The notes beneath the pieces were generated by a model. The model made no database searches. It was not told the DNA's origin and saw nothing but the letters and a program-made list of their open reading frames with translations. A program made the position numbers and the translations under genes. A stretch of 64,000 nt of DNA from Methylobacterium sp. R2-1 (GTDB lineage Bacteria > Pseudomonadota > Alphaproteobacteria > Rhizobiales > Beijerinckiaceae). How positions within the stretch are numbered: the first letter of the stretch is position 1; the number at the start of each line of letters is the position of its first letter. The stretch is from positions 186,001 through 250,000 of the forward strand of contig NZ_JACHWM010000001.1 of assembly GCF_014191355.1 (NCBI RefSeq), in the 5' to 3' direction. Of the stretch, positions 1 through 7,733 are shown one piece after another.

Positions 1-200
1 CCGAGGGCGTCGCGCAGGCTGCCGAGATAGGGGATTCGTGCGGCCGCGCCGGGATCGCCGACCAGCGTGAGGAACGGCAGCACCGAGGCGACGCCGACCA
101 CTTCGAGAAGAGCGGCGAGCCCCAGACCCAGTCCGAGAAGCGTGAGCCGCCGCCGGTCGCGCTGCCGCATCACCCGCAGGAGATCGAGGAGGGTCCTCAA
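1..200 (-). CDS. ABC transporter, N-terminal part (runs off window)
   Basis: Reading leftward from a probable TTG start at 200 (GTG and ATG codons in the same frame lie about 27-30 bases later) gives a basic N-terminus, then a hydrophobic stretch with LLEVVGVASVLPFLTLVGDP. That pattern is typical of the first membrane helix of exporter-type ABC proteins of the PglK/HepA flippase kind, which fuse a six-helix membrane domain to an ATPase. Only about 66 residues are inside the window, so the ATPase cannot be seen and the start is uncertain. Family placement is inference from this short motif. Confidence 0.55.
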   Translation of the reverse strand, partial: MRTLLDLLRVMRQRDRRRLTLLGLGLGLAALLEVVGVASVLPFLTLVGDPGAAARIPYLGSLRDAL

Positions 201-572
201 ACGGTCACCGGGGCGAGAGAGGGGCTGACGTCCGAGAGCGAGCAGAACCCGCGGCGAAGCTCGAACACGTATCGTGCGCTCCGTGCCGGATAGGTTCGGA
301 GCAGCGCTTAAGTGATTGATGACAAACGAACCCTCGAGCCGGTCCGTTTCGGGTCCGGTCTCTAGCACGGCGGGCGCGGGGGACGTCAAGCGGATGCGGT
401 GGCCGCGCAGCGATCGGCGGCAGAACCCGGATGCGCGGAGTCGCGTTGATCGAACCGGCGTCATACCGGGCCGGCGAGACCGCTGAAAACGGGGCGAGAC
501 AAGGAGCGGGCGTACTCCGCGGCAGCAGATTCGAGCCGCGGAACCGTAACCTTGGCGGTACGTTCTGCAAGC
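201..572. other. Upstream region without a clear gene
   Basis: This divergent intergenic stretch lies between the leftward transporter and the rightward exported protein. It has open frames on both strands but their translations are arginine/proline-rich with no coherent protein character, so I see no gene here. Promoters for both neighbours should lie in it; I could not pick out a convincing -35/-10 pair. Confidence 0.4.
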
Positions 573-1088
573 ATGGAACACTATAGATCCATCTTCACGA
601 CCGCCGCCGTTATGGTTTTCGGCCTCGTCGCGACCTCTCCGCTCATTCGAGAGCAGAGTTCGGGTCCGTCGCGCACGCAGAGTGCCGCTGTTGACACCAT
701 GCCGAGCGGCAGCGGTGACGGATGGACCGACCCGCCTCGGCAGAAAATGGTGTTGGCCGCCGTGACGGACGCGGCGAAGTCGAGCCGGGACGATCTGGAG
801 GGCATTCCGGTTCCGAAGCCCGCGAGCTTCACCCTTCTCTCCTCTGAGACGGCGGCGCTCCTGGCGGCCAATGACTTCGCCAAGGCAGAATCCGCGCAGA
901 GAGTTCAGGCCATGCGGCGCCATCGCGCCGCGAAGGTTGCCACGCGGACGCGTCCGGCACCGGTTGCCGAGAGCCCTGCCGCCGATACGCCCGCTCCGGA
1001 GGTTGCGGCGACGCAACCGCAGAAGGCCGCGCGCATCGATCCGATCGGCGACATCCTGAGAGGGTTGGGAATCGGACGAGATAGCTGA
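573..1088 (+). CDS. Small exported hypothetical protein
   Basis: I chose ATG 573 (MEHYRSIFTTAAVMVFG) because it places a typical membrane/signal segment (residues about 6-25) right at the N-terminus; an upstream TTG at 552 would only add seven residues. The mature part of the 171-residue protein is Ala/Pro-rich and low in complexity with no recognisable domain, ending in a short conserved-looking tail (IGDILRGLGIGRDS). Probably periplasmic or anchored in the inner membrane. Function unknown. Confidence 0.6.
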   Translation: MEHYRSIFTTAAVMVFGLVATSPLIREQSSGPSRTQSAAVDTMPSGSGDGWTDPPRQKMVLAAVTDAAKSSRDDLEGIPVPKPASFTLLSSETAALLAANDFAKAESAQRVQAMRRHRAAKVATRTRPAPVAESPAADTPAPEVAATQPQKAARIDPIGDILRGLGIGRDS

Positions 1089-1207
1089 CGGGCTGGAGCA
1101 GGATGTGACGGCTGCCTCACGCAGGCCAATCTGCCGCACGGCACGCGCCACAGTTTCCGGTCGTTGGTTCTAGGACATCCCTGGATCTGCGCTGTGGAGC
1201 AACCGTC

Positions 1208-1306
1208 ATGATCCTTGCTGCCGCCATCATGCTGGTCGGCGCCCTCGGCGCGATCGCCATAACCGTCGCGGCGCGTCCGAGTGCGGATCGGTTCTTGAAG
1301 TGGTGA
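1208..1306 (+). CDS. 32-residue hydrophobic membrane protein, copy A
   Basis: Short gene missed by length cut-offs. ATG 1208 is preceded by TGGAG at 1195-1199 (8-base spacing). The product begins MILAAAIMLVGALGAIAI, a single transmembrane helix, then a short charged tail ending ADRFLKW. A second gene 95 bases downstream has the same design and ending, which argues that both are real. Role unknown; small single-pass proteins often modulate larger membrane complexes, but nothing here shows a partner. Confidence 0.6.
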   Translation: MILAAAIMLVGALGAIAITVAARPSADRFLKW

Positions 1307-1400
1307 CCGAGTGAACTGCTATTCACTCCGATCGATCGCTTGAAACTCGTCAGGCTCATCCCGCGTTATGGCTGCGAAGAGATGACGCGGAGGCCCGGCT

Positions 1401-1493
1401 GTGGCGGCGATTGTGATGGTGGCAGGTGTGGCCGGCGCCGCAGGAACGCTGATCTGCCTGATGCCGAGGCTCGACTCGTTCTTCGAGTGGTGA
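1401..1493 (+). CDS. 30-residue hydrophobic membrane protein, copy B
   Basis: GTG start at 1401 has an excellent ribosome site GGAGG at 1389-1393 (7-base spacing), and an in-frame TGA sits just upstream at 1383-1385, so no longer start is possible. The product has one transmembrane helix (VMVAGVAGAAGTLICLM) and ends RLDSFFEW, matching the ending of the gene at 1208 (ADRFLKW): aromatic-x-x-Trp immediately before the stop. The pair look like tandem paralogues. Function unknown. Confidence 0.6.
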   Translation: MAAIVMVAGVAGAAGTLICLMPRLDSFFEW

Positions 1494-2180
1494 GGGCTTA
1501 AGAGGCGCAATCTTCGTCCTTTCGGCGCTGGCCTCGTATCAAGTTAGGCGGCGTCGAATCGAAGATTTCACAACTCTTTAAAGTGAAGTGCAATCAAGGC
1601 GCATAGCCGTGACGCGTGGCGCCGAAAATCCGCTAGGCCACTTCACAGAACCAAGCTCGAAGGTCGTATTTCGCCTGTCTGACCTTGAAGAAACGGCGCG
1701 CGCGTCGATGAAGGTCACGGGTCATCGCGTGGTCAGAAGCGGAGCATGGGCAGCCGATCTTCGGAAATCATCGTTTTGAAGATTGCTGCCCTGTCCTTGA
1801 GAGCACGGTGAGCAGCGACAGCCGTCTTCTGCCGCTTCCATATCGGCTCGGCCATCACCTCATGAAGAACCCTGCTCTCAGCCTCTGGCTCTCGTCGGGC
1901 AAATGTTGGGTGAGCCATGCGACGGACGCCGCTCGTCTGCAGCAGCGTGTGGCGCTGAAGGGGTGCTGAGGCCTGCTCCGAGCGGTGCTTGCAAGCCGAA
2001 GTGGAAGCGCATGACAGTGAAGTGAAAGGCGCTGTGATGCAGCCGGAGCGACCGGAGCAGCTAAAGGATCCGGTCTCCGAGACGTCAAGAAATCGAAAAG
2101 CGGCAGCCTGCACCACAGCTACTAGAGGGCAAGACTGGTTGGACCCGGTTATTCTGAGGCTCAACGGCTCTTCAGAAGGA
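1494..2180. other. 687-bp stretch with no supported gene
   Basis: Base composition is lower in GC than the flanks and the open frames on both strands give unconvincing translations. A rightward frame at 1588-1779 (63 codons) could be a gene but has no ribosome site or motif that I can see. I treat the stretch as intergenic or decayed sequence before the tRNA-Phe gene. Confidence 0.45.
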
Positions 2181-2256
2181 TGGTGCCCAGGGGCGGAATC
2201 GAACCACCGACACTGCGATTTTCAGTCGCATGCTCTACCAACTGAGCTACCTGGGC
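2181..2256 (-). tRNA. tRNA-Phe (anticodon GAA)
   Basis: On the minus strand the sequence starts GCCCAGGTAGCTCAG and ends with GGTTCGATTCC, the acceptor strand GGGC and a genomically encoded CCA. The acceptor stem pairs, the D-loop and T-loop consensus are intact, and the anticodon loop CTGAAAA carries GAA. 76 nucleotides including CCA. Confidence 0.97.
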
Positions 2257-2370
2257 AACCGCCGCGTCGCGCTGCGTCGTCGGCTGGCGGGGGTATAGTG
2301 AAGGGTTTCGAGCCTGTCCAGCCTCTCGTAGGCCAAGGCGAAGCTTTTTTGCCGAACACCGGCCTCCGCT

Positions 2371-2574
2371 TCAGCGGGAGCGATCCTCCTCGTCGGATTG
2401 CGGCGGCCGGGGCAGATCCTCGTCTTCCGGACCGGGTATGACGTAGCGCTCGCCGAGCCAGCGGCCGAGGTCGATATCGGCGCAGCGCGGTGAGCAGAAC
2501 GGCTTGGTCTTGGGATTTGTCGGCTTGCCGCAGATCGGGCATGGCGCCAGACCTTTGCTCACAGCCTGCCTCAC
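2371..2574 (-). CDS. yacG: DNA gyrase inhibitor YacG, zinc ribbon protein
   Basis: A 67-residue protein with the YacG zinc-binding pattern CPIC near residue 13 and CSPRC near residue 28, followed by the conserved [10 protein letters not shown] segment and an acidic tail. YacG proteins bind GyrB and inhibit gyrase. I prefer GTG 2574 as the start because it overlaps the stop of maf (GTGA), giving the usual coupled maf-yacG arrangement; a longer start would reach only five residues further. The preserved Cys pairs make the call firm. Confidence 0.9.
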   Translation of the reverse strand: MRQAVSKGLAPCPICGKPTNPKTKPFCSPRCADIDLGRWLGERYVIPGPEDEDLPRPPQSDEEDRSR

Positions 2575-3242
2575 GACGCAGCTCCCCAAGCGCCACGGAC
2601 GGGGAAGCCCTCACCCTCGAGCAAGCTCATCGTCTCGTAGAGCGGCAGTCCGACCACCGCGCTGTGCGAGCCGACGAGCTTTACGACGAAGGCTGCGGCC
2701 AGGCCCTGGATGGCATAGCCGCCGGCTTTCCCGCGCCACTCACCGGAGGAGAGATATCCCTCGATCTCGCGGTTCGACAGACGCTTGAAGCGCACGCGGG
2801 TCTCGACCATGCGCTCGCGGCGGCGGTTCTTCGGAGAAAGGATGCAGACGGCGGTGTAGACGCGGTGCGCTCGCCCCGAAAGCAGCCGGAGGCAATCGGC
2901 CGCCTCATCGAGCAGTTCGGCCTTGGGCAGTACACGGCGGCCAACGGCTACCACTGTATCGGCGGAGACGAGATAAGCGTCCCGCAAATCATCCCGGCGC
3001 CGCGCCGCGGAGCCGGCCGCTTCCAGCTTTTCGCGGGCAAGACGGCGGGCCAGATCGCGGGGTGATTCTGACTTGCGCGGCGTCTCATCGAGATCGGCCG
3101 GCAGGAGCGCGTCCGGCTCGATGCCGACCTGCTGAAGCAGCGCCAGCCGACGCGGTGAAGCTGAGGCCAGCACCAGAGGTGGCCTGCTCCGGCCCCCGGG
3201 GACTTGTGGCTTCAAGGCGTCGGTGGTGAGAAGCTCGTTCAT
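2571..3242 (-). CDS. maf: Maf-family nucleoside triphosphate pyrophosphatase
   Basis: Starts at ATG 3242; the product has the signature LASASPRR about 20 residues in, then SADTVV and the GGYAIQG segment of the Maf/ITPase-like fold. Maf proteins hydrolyse non-canonical or modified nucleoside triphosphates to the monophosphate and pyrophosphate, limiting their incorporation. 223 residues, normal for the family. Translationally coupled to yacG downstream. A longer upstream reading frame exists but its extra residues do not look like Maf. Confidence 0.92.
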   Translation of the reverse strand: MNELLTTDALKPQVPGGRSRPPLVLASASPRRLALLQQVGIEPDALLPADLDETPRKSESPRDLARRLAREKLEAAGSAARRRDDLRDAYLVSADTVVAVGRRVLPKAELLDEAADCLRLLSGRAHRVYTAVCILSPKNRRRERMVETRVRFKRLSNREIEGYLSSGEWRGKAGGYAIQGLAAAFVVKLVGSHSAVVGLPLYETMSLLEGEGFPVRGAWGAAS

Positions 3243-3384
3243 CGGCGTGGTCTTACGCACAAGGCCGCCGACACCGCAACGCGATGTCGAGCTTCGGACC
3301 CGCTCCGAGGCTTGCCAAGGGCAATGTGGCCGTCTAAGACCCGGCACATTCCGTCAGGCTTCGATGCGTCGAGCCGGATGCGAC

Positions 3385-3460
3385 GCCGCAATAGCTCAGC
3401 TGGTAGAGCACCTCATTCGTAATGAGGGGGTCGGGGGTTCGAATCCCTCTTGCGGCACCA
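3385..3460 (+). tRNA. tRNA-Thr (anticodon CGU), prophage integration target
   Basis: Begins GCCGCAATAGCTCAG and ends GGTTCGAATCC, the acceptor strand TGCGGC, A and an encoded CCA. The anticodon loop TTCGTAA carries CGT, giving Thr for ACG codons. The gene is complete on the left side of the prophage, so integration kept it functional. Bases from the anticodon loop to just past CCA recur at 60277-60323. Confidence 0.97.
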
Positions 3461-3462
3461 CT
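3416..3462 (+). repeat. attL core: 47-bp repeat in tRNA-Thr 3' half
   Basis: The 47 bases from the anticodon loop through the CCA end plus two bases are identical to 60277-60323, and identity stops abruptly on both sides (A versus T to the left, A versus C to the right). This is the standard footprint of a tyrosine integrase using a tRNA gene as attB. attL lies in the intact gene; the other copy lies beyond the integrase gene. Confidence 0.93.
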
Positions 3463-3518
3463 ACTTAGCTTTACTCTGCTTACCAAAAGCCTTCTCCGGT
3501 AAGCACATAGTAAGCACC

Positions 3519-3781
3519 ATGACCGAATCACCCACCGTCGGCGAACTCTTCAAGGCCAAGGCCGTCACCGACGAGCAGGTGAACGCACTGGTCGACGCCG
3601 CGCTCGCCTACCAGCGTGACGCCCGCGCCAAACGGGTGACCGGTTCAGGGTCAACGTCGCGCTCGCCCTGATAGCCGATCCGCGTACGTTTGAGGTCCTC
3701 CGGGATCCGGCAAGTTCGCTGCGAGCCAAACGATTCGCCGCACGCACCGCGATCTTGCTGGCGCGGGCGCAGAAGGCGTGA
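3519..3781 (+). pseudogene. Small phage gene interrupted by a frameshift
   Basis: From ATG 3519 the frame gives MTESPTVGELFKAKAVTDEQ and continues as a helical protein to AYQRDARAKRV near 3640, then runs into a short nonsense tail and stops at about 3671. The reading frame one base back continues convincingly (RFRVNVALALIADPRTFEVL...) to a TGA at 3779-3781. Joining the two gives a coherent ~87-residue protein. No slippery heptamer is evident, so a single lost base is the simplest explanation. No known domain. Confidence 0.55.
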
Positions 3782-3944
3782 CCGACCGCGACGCCGAGAC
3801 TTGGCGCTGCACCTTCGAGCCCGGTCCCGAATTCCCTCTCTCGGTCCGCGGCGAGATCACTGGTCGATTTCTCCACGACGACATGAGGCCGACCCGCCAT
3901 GATGGAGCTGGTCGAGTTTTTGCTTGGGCTGGTTCTACGCAATG
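3778..3944 (+). CDS. Small hypothetical phage protein
   Basis: GTG 3778 overlaps the TGA that ends the preceding frame (GTGA), a usual sign of translational coupling. The 55-residue product begins VTDRDAETWRCTFEPGPEF and looks like a compact soluble beta-rich protein. It overlaps the next small gene by 46 bases. No family recognised. Confidence 0.45.
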
Positions 3945-4054
3945 ACGAGGCCGAAAAGGGCAGACAGCAAGCACCTCGTGATGACGTAGAGCGCCGCCGA
4001 GCATTTTTCAGGACGGCGGAGGCCGATAGGGGCGCGAGCTTCCTGCCCAAGTAA
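3899..4054 (+). CDS. Small hypothetical phage protein
   Basis: Starts at a double ATG (3899, 3902). The 51-residue product has a hydrophobic N-terminal helix (MMELVEFLLGLVL) followed by a strongly charged helix rich in Arg, Glu and Asp, and stops at TAA 4052-4054. It is the last of three overlapping small rightward genes at the left end of the prophage. Function unknown. Confidence 0.45.
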   Translation: MMELVEFLLGLVLRNDEAEKGRQQAPRDDVERRRAFFRTAEADRGASFLPK

Positions 4055-4231
4055 TAAATGCGGCTTGGCGGGGGCGGCGGGAGGTGCCATAACCCGCTCC
4101 ACCGTTCTAGTTTTGAAATCCGTGTAACATGCGCACATATATGACAGATATTTGACAAGTGGATCATTTTAATCGGTTGGACTTTTTGTCGAAATACCCC
4201 TCCCGCAATAGATCAACCATGGTGAAGAGCT

Positions 4232-5137
4232 ATGCTCTCTCTTGCGCGCAAAGGATCCAGATCTCTTGAGCAAACTCTAATATGGCGCTCGCGAAATAAG
4301 AGATACGCCTGCCTGACACATGATATCGATCTAGCCTCCGGGGCCGGCCTCGAATTCGGTCCAGGCAACAATCCTGTTGAGTTGCCGACCGGTCTAGGTA
4401 TTACATATATTGACTATGATCTTAAGGCCAATGCTGATCTTAGCAATCGTGTTCCAATAGATTATGCGTGGTCTGGCTCCGGATCACTAAGGAATGTGCT
4501 CGGCCGCAGCGAGTATGATTTCGCCATCGCAGCTCAAGTTGCCCAATATGTTCCCAACGTGCTCGGCTGGTTCCGCGGCATACATACCGTGCTACGTCCG
4601 GGCGGCGTACTTAATCTCTCTCTGCCTGACCGGCGGCTAATGTTCGATGCAGGTCGCAACGAAAGTACCATTGCCGAGATGGTCGAGGCAGATGTGCATG
4701 AGTACGATCGTCCGAGCGTGCGCCAGATCTTTGCACACACATATGAAACCCTAGCCGTTGAGCCTGCTCAAGTCTGGGCAGGAAAATCCCCTTTGGAGGC
4801 GTCACGCTACTGCGGTGAAGCCGCCTTAGCACTGGCCTATAAACAATCTGTCGAAGATCACGCGACCGGCTATTATCGAAACTGTCATTGTTGGGTATTC
4901 ACCCCGACGTCCTTCCTTGATGTGTTCGAGGCAGCAACGCGGCTTGGCCTTTTCAAGTTTGTTTTAAATCAGCTTACTATGCCAGATGTGGGCGGATGTG
5001 AGTTCTATATCTCGCTAAGGCGCGATGTAGAGGAGGAGCCGCAGTCCCTGCTCAACCTGCAGCTTGCCGCGATCCACTACCTTAGAGAAGATCTTTCGCG
5101 CGTGAGTCGCGAGGCTCAGGTCCTCTACGGCGCTTGA
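4232..5137 (+). CDS. SAM-dependent methyltransferase (class I), probable cargo
   Basis: 301 residues. The glycine-rich SAM-binding loop is LEFGPGNNP (about residues 40-48), followed by an acidic strand end IDYDL and, further on, HTVLRPGGVLNLSLPD, the usual strand 4-5 region of Rossmann-type methyltransferases. GC content is clearly lower than in the surrounding late genes and it stands alone on the + strand with lower-GC spacers on both sides, suggesting recent acquisition as a moron. Glycan or lipid modification would fit such enzymes in prophage ends, but the substrate cannot be told from the sequence. Confidence 0.75.
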   Translation: MLSLARKGSRSLEQTLIWRSRNKRYACLTHDIDLASGAGLEFGPGNNPVELPTGLGITYIDYDLKANADLSNRVPIDYAWSGSGSLRNVLGRSEYDFAIAAQVAQYVPNVLGWFRGIHTVLRPGGVLNLSLPDRRLMFDAGRNESTIAEMVEADVHEYDRPSVRQIFAHTYETLAVEPAQVWAGKSPLEASRYCGEAALALAYKQSVEDHATGYYRNCHCWVFTPTSFLDVFEAATRLGLFKFVLNQLTMPDVGGCEFYISLRRDVEEEPQSLLNLQLAAIHYLREDLSRVSREAQVLYGA

Positions 5138-5416
5138 CAGTTTAATCGCTGTCTCGCCCGAAAAATCCCGCCGCGGCTGAGCCGGGCGGGGCCGGGGTTC
5201 GTGGGCTGAGCGGCCAGCCGAGTACGGAAGCGGATGCTCGCGGCAGTCAGTTGATAAGAGACATGGCCTAGCATGAACGGCGCGGGATGAGTACGGGCTC
5301 AGGCACCGAAGCGCTAGCGGTTGCCGCAACGCAGATCCTCACGTAAAAGTTGCCGTAGCATCCCGACGGATCGGCGACGACTTGCCCTGCCGTTCTCTCA
5401 TATAGGGCCTGAAGCC

Positions 5417-5824
5417 ATGGACACTCCAAACGCCACGCCGAGGCGGGTAACCGAGCAAGACCGTGTCGTCGGCGAGCGCATCCAAGTGCTGCGCAAAGCC
5501 AAAGGCCTCTCGCAGGCCGCGCTCGGCAACGCCGTCGGCGTGACGTTCCAGCAGATCCAGAAGTACGAGAACGGCTCGAACCGCGTCGGTGCCAGCCGCT
5601 TAAGCGAAATCACTCGCGTACTCGAAGTGCCTGTTTCGTCCTTCTTTGACAGCGACGATGGCGACGCTGGGCAGGAGCAAGTGGAGGCGTTCGGCTTCCT
5701 ACGCACTCGCGGCGCTGTCGATCTGATTCGAGCCTTTGCCGAAATCGAGGACGATCAGTTGCGCCGTGAGGTTCTTGCGCTCGTGCGCGGCGTGGCGCGC
5801 CTCAGGCAGGAGCAGGATACCTGA
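5417..5824 (+). CDS. XRE-family transcriptional regulator
   Basis: ATG 5417 gives a 135-residue protein. Residues about 20-75 form a Cro/CI-type helix-turn-helix: VLRKAKGLSQAALGNAVGV, TFQQIQKYENGSNR and RLSEITRVLEVPV. The C-terminal part is helical and acidic. The layout closely matches the XRE protein at 47806-48237, a type common in Rhizobiales. Its targets are unknown; it may control the cargo genes at this end. The same reading frame continues past the TGA (see next entry). Confidence 0.8.
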   Translation: MDTPNATPRRVTEQDRVVGERIQVLRKAKGLSQAALGNAVGVTFQQIQKYENGSNRVGASRLSEITRVLEVPVSSFFDSDDGDAGQEQVEAFGFLRTRGAVDLIRAFAEIEDDQLRREVLALVRGVARLRQEQDT

Positions 5825-5971
5825 CACAGCGCCGCCCGCGGCCACGGCCTGGACGAGGCGACCGTGCGAGAGATCTACGAGACCGTGAAGGAGCAGGCTG
5901 CGGAGGCCGGCGTCGGTGATGACGACCGCATGGCTGAGGTGCGGAAGCGTATGCTCGCGGCGGCTCAATAG
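5825..5971 (+). pseudogene. Orphan C-terminal fragment in frame after the XRE gene
   Basis: Directly after the TGA of the XRE gene the same frame reads on for 48 codons as credible protein (GLDEATVREIYETVKEQ ... MAEVRKRMLAAAQ) to a TAG at 5969-5971. It has no good start of its own except a GTG near 5863. Either it is the tail of another gene joined here by recombination, or a stop was gained. Twenty bases at its end (5942-5961) recur with one mismatch at 5225-5244, supporting local rearrangement. Confidence 0.4.
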
Positions 5972-6016
5972 ATGCCTTCTATGTCGATGCCATGCATATC
6001 AATAATAGAGGCTAGA

Positions 6017-6613
6017 ATGGACTGGCTACAATTCTTTTCCAGCATCATCGCCTCATTGGCATGGCCGTCAGTTGTAGCGCTATTGCTCATTCTATTGCGC
6101 TCGCAGCTTGCATCACTTGCTCAGCGCCTTGAGGAACTGACTTTGCCCGGAGGAGCCAAAGCATCGTTCAAAGAACTAATCCAAGAAGCAAAGACATCTG
6201 CGGAATTCATTGCAAGCAAAAAACCAAGCGATAACTCGCAGGTATCCGAGACGAAAAGGCTTCCCACTCCGAAAGACAAAATATTCGATACGTTTCAGGA
6301 CGCTGAGGCCAAAATGGCCGCCATAATTTCAGAACTACCAATACACGAGCGAAAAACGCCCGCAGATTTCATATTTTATACGCTCAAATCCCATGGAGAC
6401 GGAGCAAATCTGTACAAACTTTACGAAAATCTCCGTCAGATTATATTTTCATCAACCCAGGCCCCAGAAGATACCGTATCGAATAAAGACGTAGAAGATT
6501 TTGCGTTTGCCTGCGACGTTGTTTTGCGAAAATTCGAAACAGAGTTTGCCGCCTGGAAGGCGTTCCGAAGCGACAACGAAAAAAGCCCCAGGGCCGAAGC
6601 CCCGGGGCATTAA
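6017..6613 (+). CDS. Membrane-anchored cargo protein of unknown function
   Basis: ATG 6017 has GAGG seven bases upstream. The 198-residue product has one N-terminal membrane segment (about residues 10-28, WPSVVALLLILLRS), then a helical linker LAQRLEELTLPGGAKASFKE and a soluble cytoplasmic domain of about 120 residues. This design, one helix with a beta turn after it, is seen in prophage-borne defence and sensing proteins of Rhizobiales, but I cannot assign a family. GC content is low compared with neighbours. The gene ends inside the terminator of the late operon coming the other way. Confidence 0.6.
   Translation: MDWLQFFSSIIASLAWPSVVALLLILLRSQLASLAQRLEELTLPGGAKASFKELIQEAKTSAEFIASKKPSDNSQVSETKRLPTPKDKIFDTFQDAEAKMAAIISELPIHERKTPADFIFYTLKSHGDGANLYKLYENLRQIIFSSTQAPEDTVSNKDVEDFAFACDVVLRKFETEFAAWKAFRSDNEKSPRAEAPGH
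6579..6608 (-). terminator. Rho-independent terminator of the leftward late operon
   Basis: On the minus strand a GC-rich stem (GCCCCGGGGC with GCCCTGGGGC, loop TTCG) is followed by six T. It lies just after the last late gene (6691-7047) and overlaps the last codons of the opposing cargo gene. Confidence 0.85.
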
Positions 6614-6690
6614 CGCTTCAACGATCTTGTTGAACCGCTCCACAGGCCGAGGCCCCGGGGCGGTCTGTGGACGAGTGGGGATAATGGGGA

Positions 6691-7047
6691 TCAGGGGGGC
6701 GAGCGCCCCGTGATCGCTTTGAGCATGGTCTGGCGAGTCTCCTTCATCTCGTCGCGCACCGAAGACACCAGGTCGTCGATCCGTCGCTCGAGCCGGGTGA
6801 TGACGTCGCCGGTCACGTAGGTTCGCGCGACTTCGACCTTGAAGTTGTGCAGGGCTTCGGTCTGGGCCGCGATCTGGATCTTCACCGCCGCCATGTCGAT
6901 CGTCAGCGGGGACACCGCGTCCCTCGTGCCGGTGCGCAGCTTGCCGATGACCCAATCCGCGCCTTTGCCGAGGGCGAACAGGAAGGCCGCGAGCGCCACG
7001 ACCTGCGCCCAAGTGATCGGGCCGGGCGAGAGGAACGAGGTGTCCAT
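6691..7047 (-). CDS. Small membrane-anchored protein in the lysis cluster
   Basis: 118 residues: an N-terminal transmembrane helix (residues about 10-30, WAQVVALAAFLFALGKG), then a long amphipathic coiled-coil region with ITRLERRIDDLVSSVRDEM. Single-pass membrane proteins with a helical periplasmic or cytoplasmic arm beside holins are often spanin- or antiholin-like, but there is no lipobox or Cys here. Last gene of the late operon, four bases after the holin-like gene. Function inferred from position only. Confidence 0.6.
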   Translation of the reverse strand: MDTSFLSPGPITWAQVVALAAFLFALGKGADWVIGKLRTGTRDAVSPLTIDMAAVKIQIAAQTEALHNFKVEVARTYVTGDVITRLERRIDDLVSSVRDEMKETRQTMLKAITGRSPP

Positions 7048-7051
7048 CGGA

Positions 7052-7468
7052 TCAGGCTTTCAGCAGGCGAGCGGCACCGGCGCGGGCCAGCGTCGTGAGC
7101 GGCGAGGAGACGAAGAAGGCCGTCAGGATCGTGGCCTCGATCGCCACGTACTCGGGCGGAAGCGGCTCGACGTTCCAGCCGAGGTCGAACGTCTTCGTCA
7201 GGCAGGCTGCCCCGAAGTGGATCGCGGGCGGGATGCCGATGCCGTAGATCAGCCCCTTGAAGGCCGGTGCGATCGCCGCCTTCGCTTGGTTGGCCGCCAT
7301 CTCGGCCTGGACGACCTGGACCGCAACGTCGCGCTGGGTGTTCTGGCCGTTCTCCATCCCCTTGAGGATCGGCTGCAGGACCGAGTTGCCGAACACCTTG
7401 ATCAGGCCAGAGCCCACGGTGCCGAGGAGGCTTCCGATCGGGTTGGTGAAGAAGCCGAGGAGGCTCAT
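7052..7468 (-). CDS. Putative holin (three-helix type)
   Basis: Start ATG 7468 (MSLLGFFTNPIGSLLG) overlaps the end of the upstream gene. 138 residues with hydrophobic segments near residues 5-20, 65-85 (AFKGLIYGIGIPPAIHFGAA) and 105-125. The layout, a charged central helix rich in Gln/Ala before two closely spaced membrane helices, resembles the GTA/3TM holin family. Holins form the membrane lesions that release the endolysin; the GH19 endolysin is two genes upstream. Confidence 0.55.
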   Translation of the reverse strand: MSLLGFFTNPIGSLLGTVGSGLIKVFGNSVLQPILKGMENGQNTQRDVAVQVVQAEMAANQAKAAIAPAFKGLIYGIGIPPAIHFGAACLTKTFDLGWNVEPLPPEYVAIEATILTAFFVSSPLTTLARAGAARLLKA

Positions 7469-7731
7469 CGGGGCGGCTCCCGCGCCGGCAGAGCCGCGAG
7501 CTTCGTCGCGTAGGCGCGAGCGGCGAGTCGGGCGACGGCGAGGAAGGTCGCCACCTTGGCGCCCGGCAGCCACTCCGGCAGCAGCGGCGTGAGGTCGATG
7601 CCCGGCATAGCGTCGAGCACGTCCGGCAGCGCCATGATGCCGGCGAGCAGGTAGACGCGCCAGCCTGAGGCCGCGCGCCAGCAGCGGCGCAGGCCGAGGC
7701 GCGCCCGCGCAAGGAAGGGACGGCGTGCCAT
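7465..7731 (-). CDS. Small basic membrane protein, lysis cluster
   Basis: 88 residues with a very basic N-terminus (MARRPFLARARLGLRRCW), one clear membrane segment (VYLLAGIMALPDVL) and a second weaker one (VATFLAVARLAA). It lies between endolysin and holin-like genes with 4-base overlap downstream, so a second holin or antiholin role is plausible. No family recognised. Confidence 0.55.
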   Translation of the reverse strand: MARRPFLARARLGLRRCWRAASGWRVYLLAGIMALPDVLDAMPGIDLTPLLPEWLPGAKVATFLAVARLAARAYATKLAALPAREPPR

Positions 7732-7733
7732 GG

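Noticed and set aside
205..570. 121-codon minus-strand frame
   Set aside because: No ribosome site, no motif, and Arg/Pro-rich composition in a divergent intergenic region.
1733..2164. 143-codon minus-strand frame before tRNA-Phe
   Set aside because: Low-complexity, Ser/Arg-rich translation, no start signal, no recognisable fold.
6645..6665. Second terminator next to 6579-6608
   Set aside because: GC-rich dyad GGCCCCGGGGC without a T-run on either strand; the true terminator lies 40 bases away.
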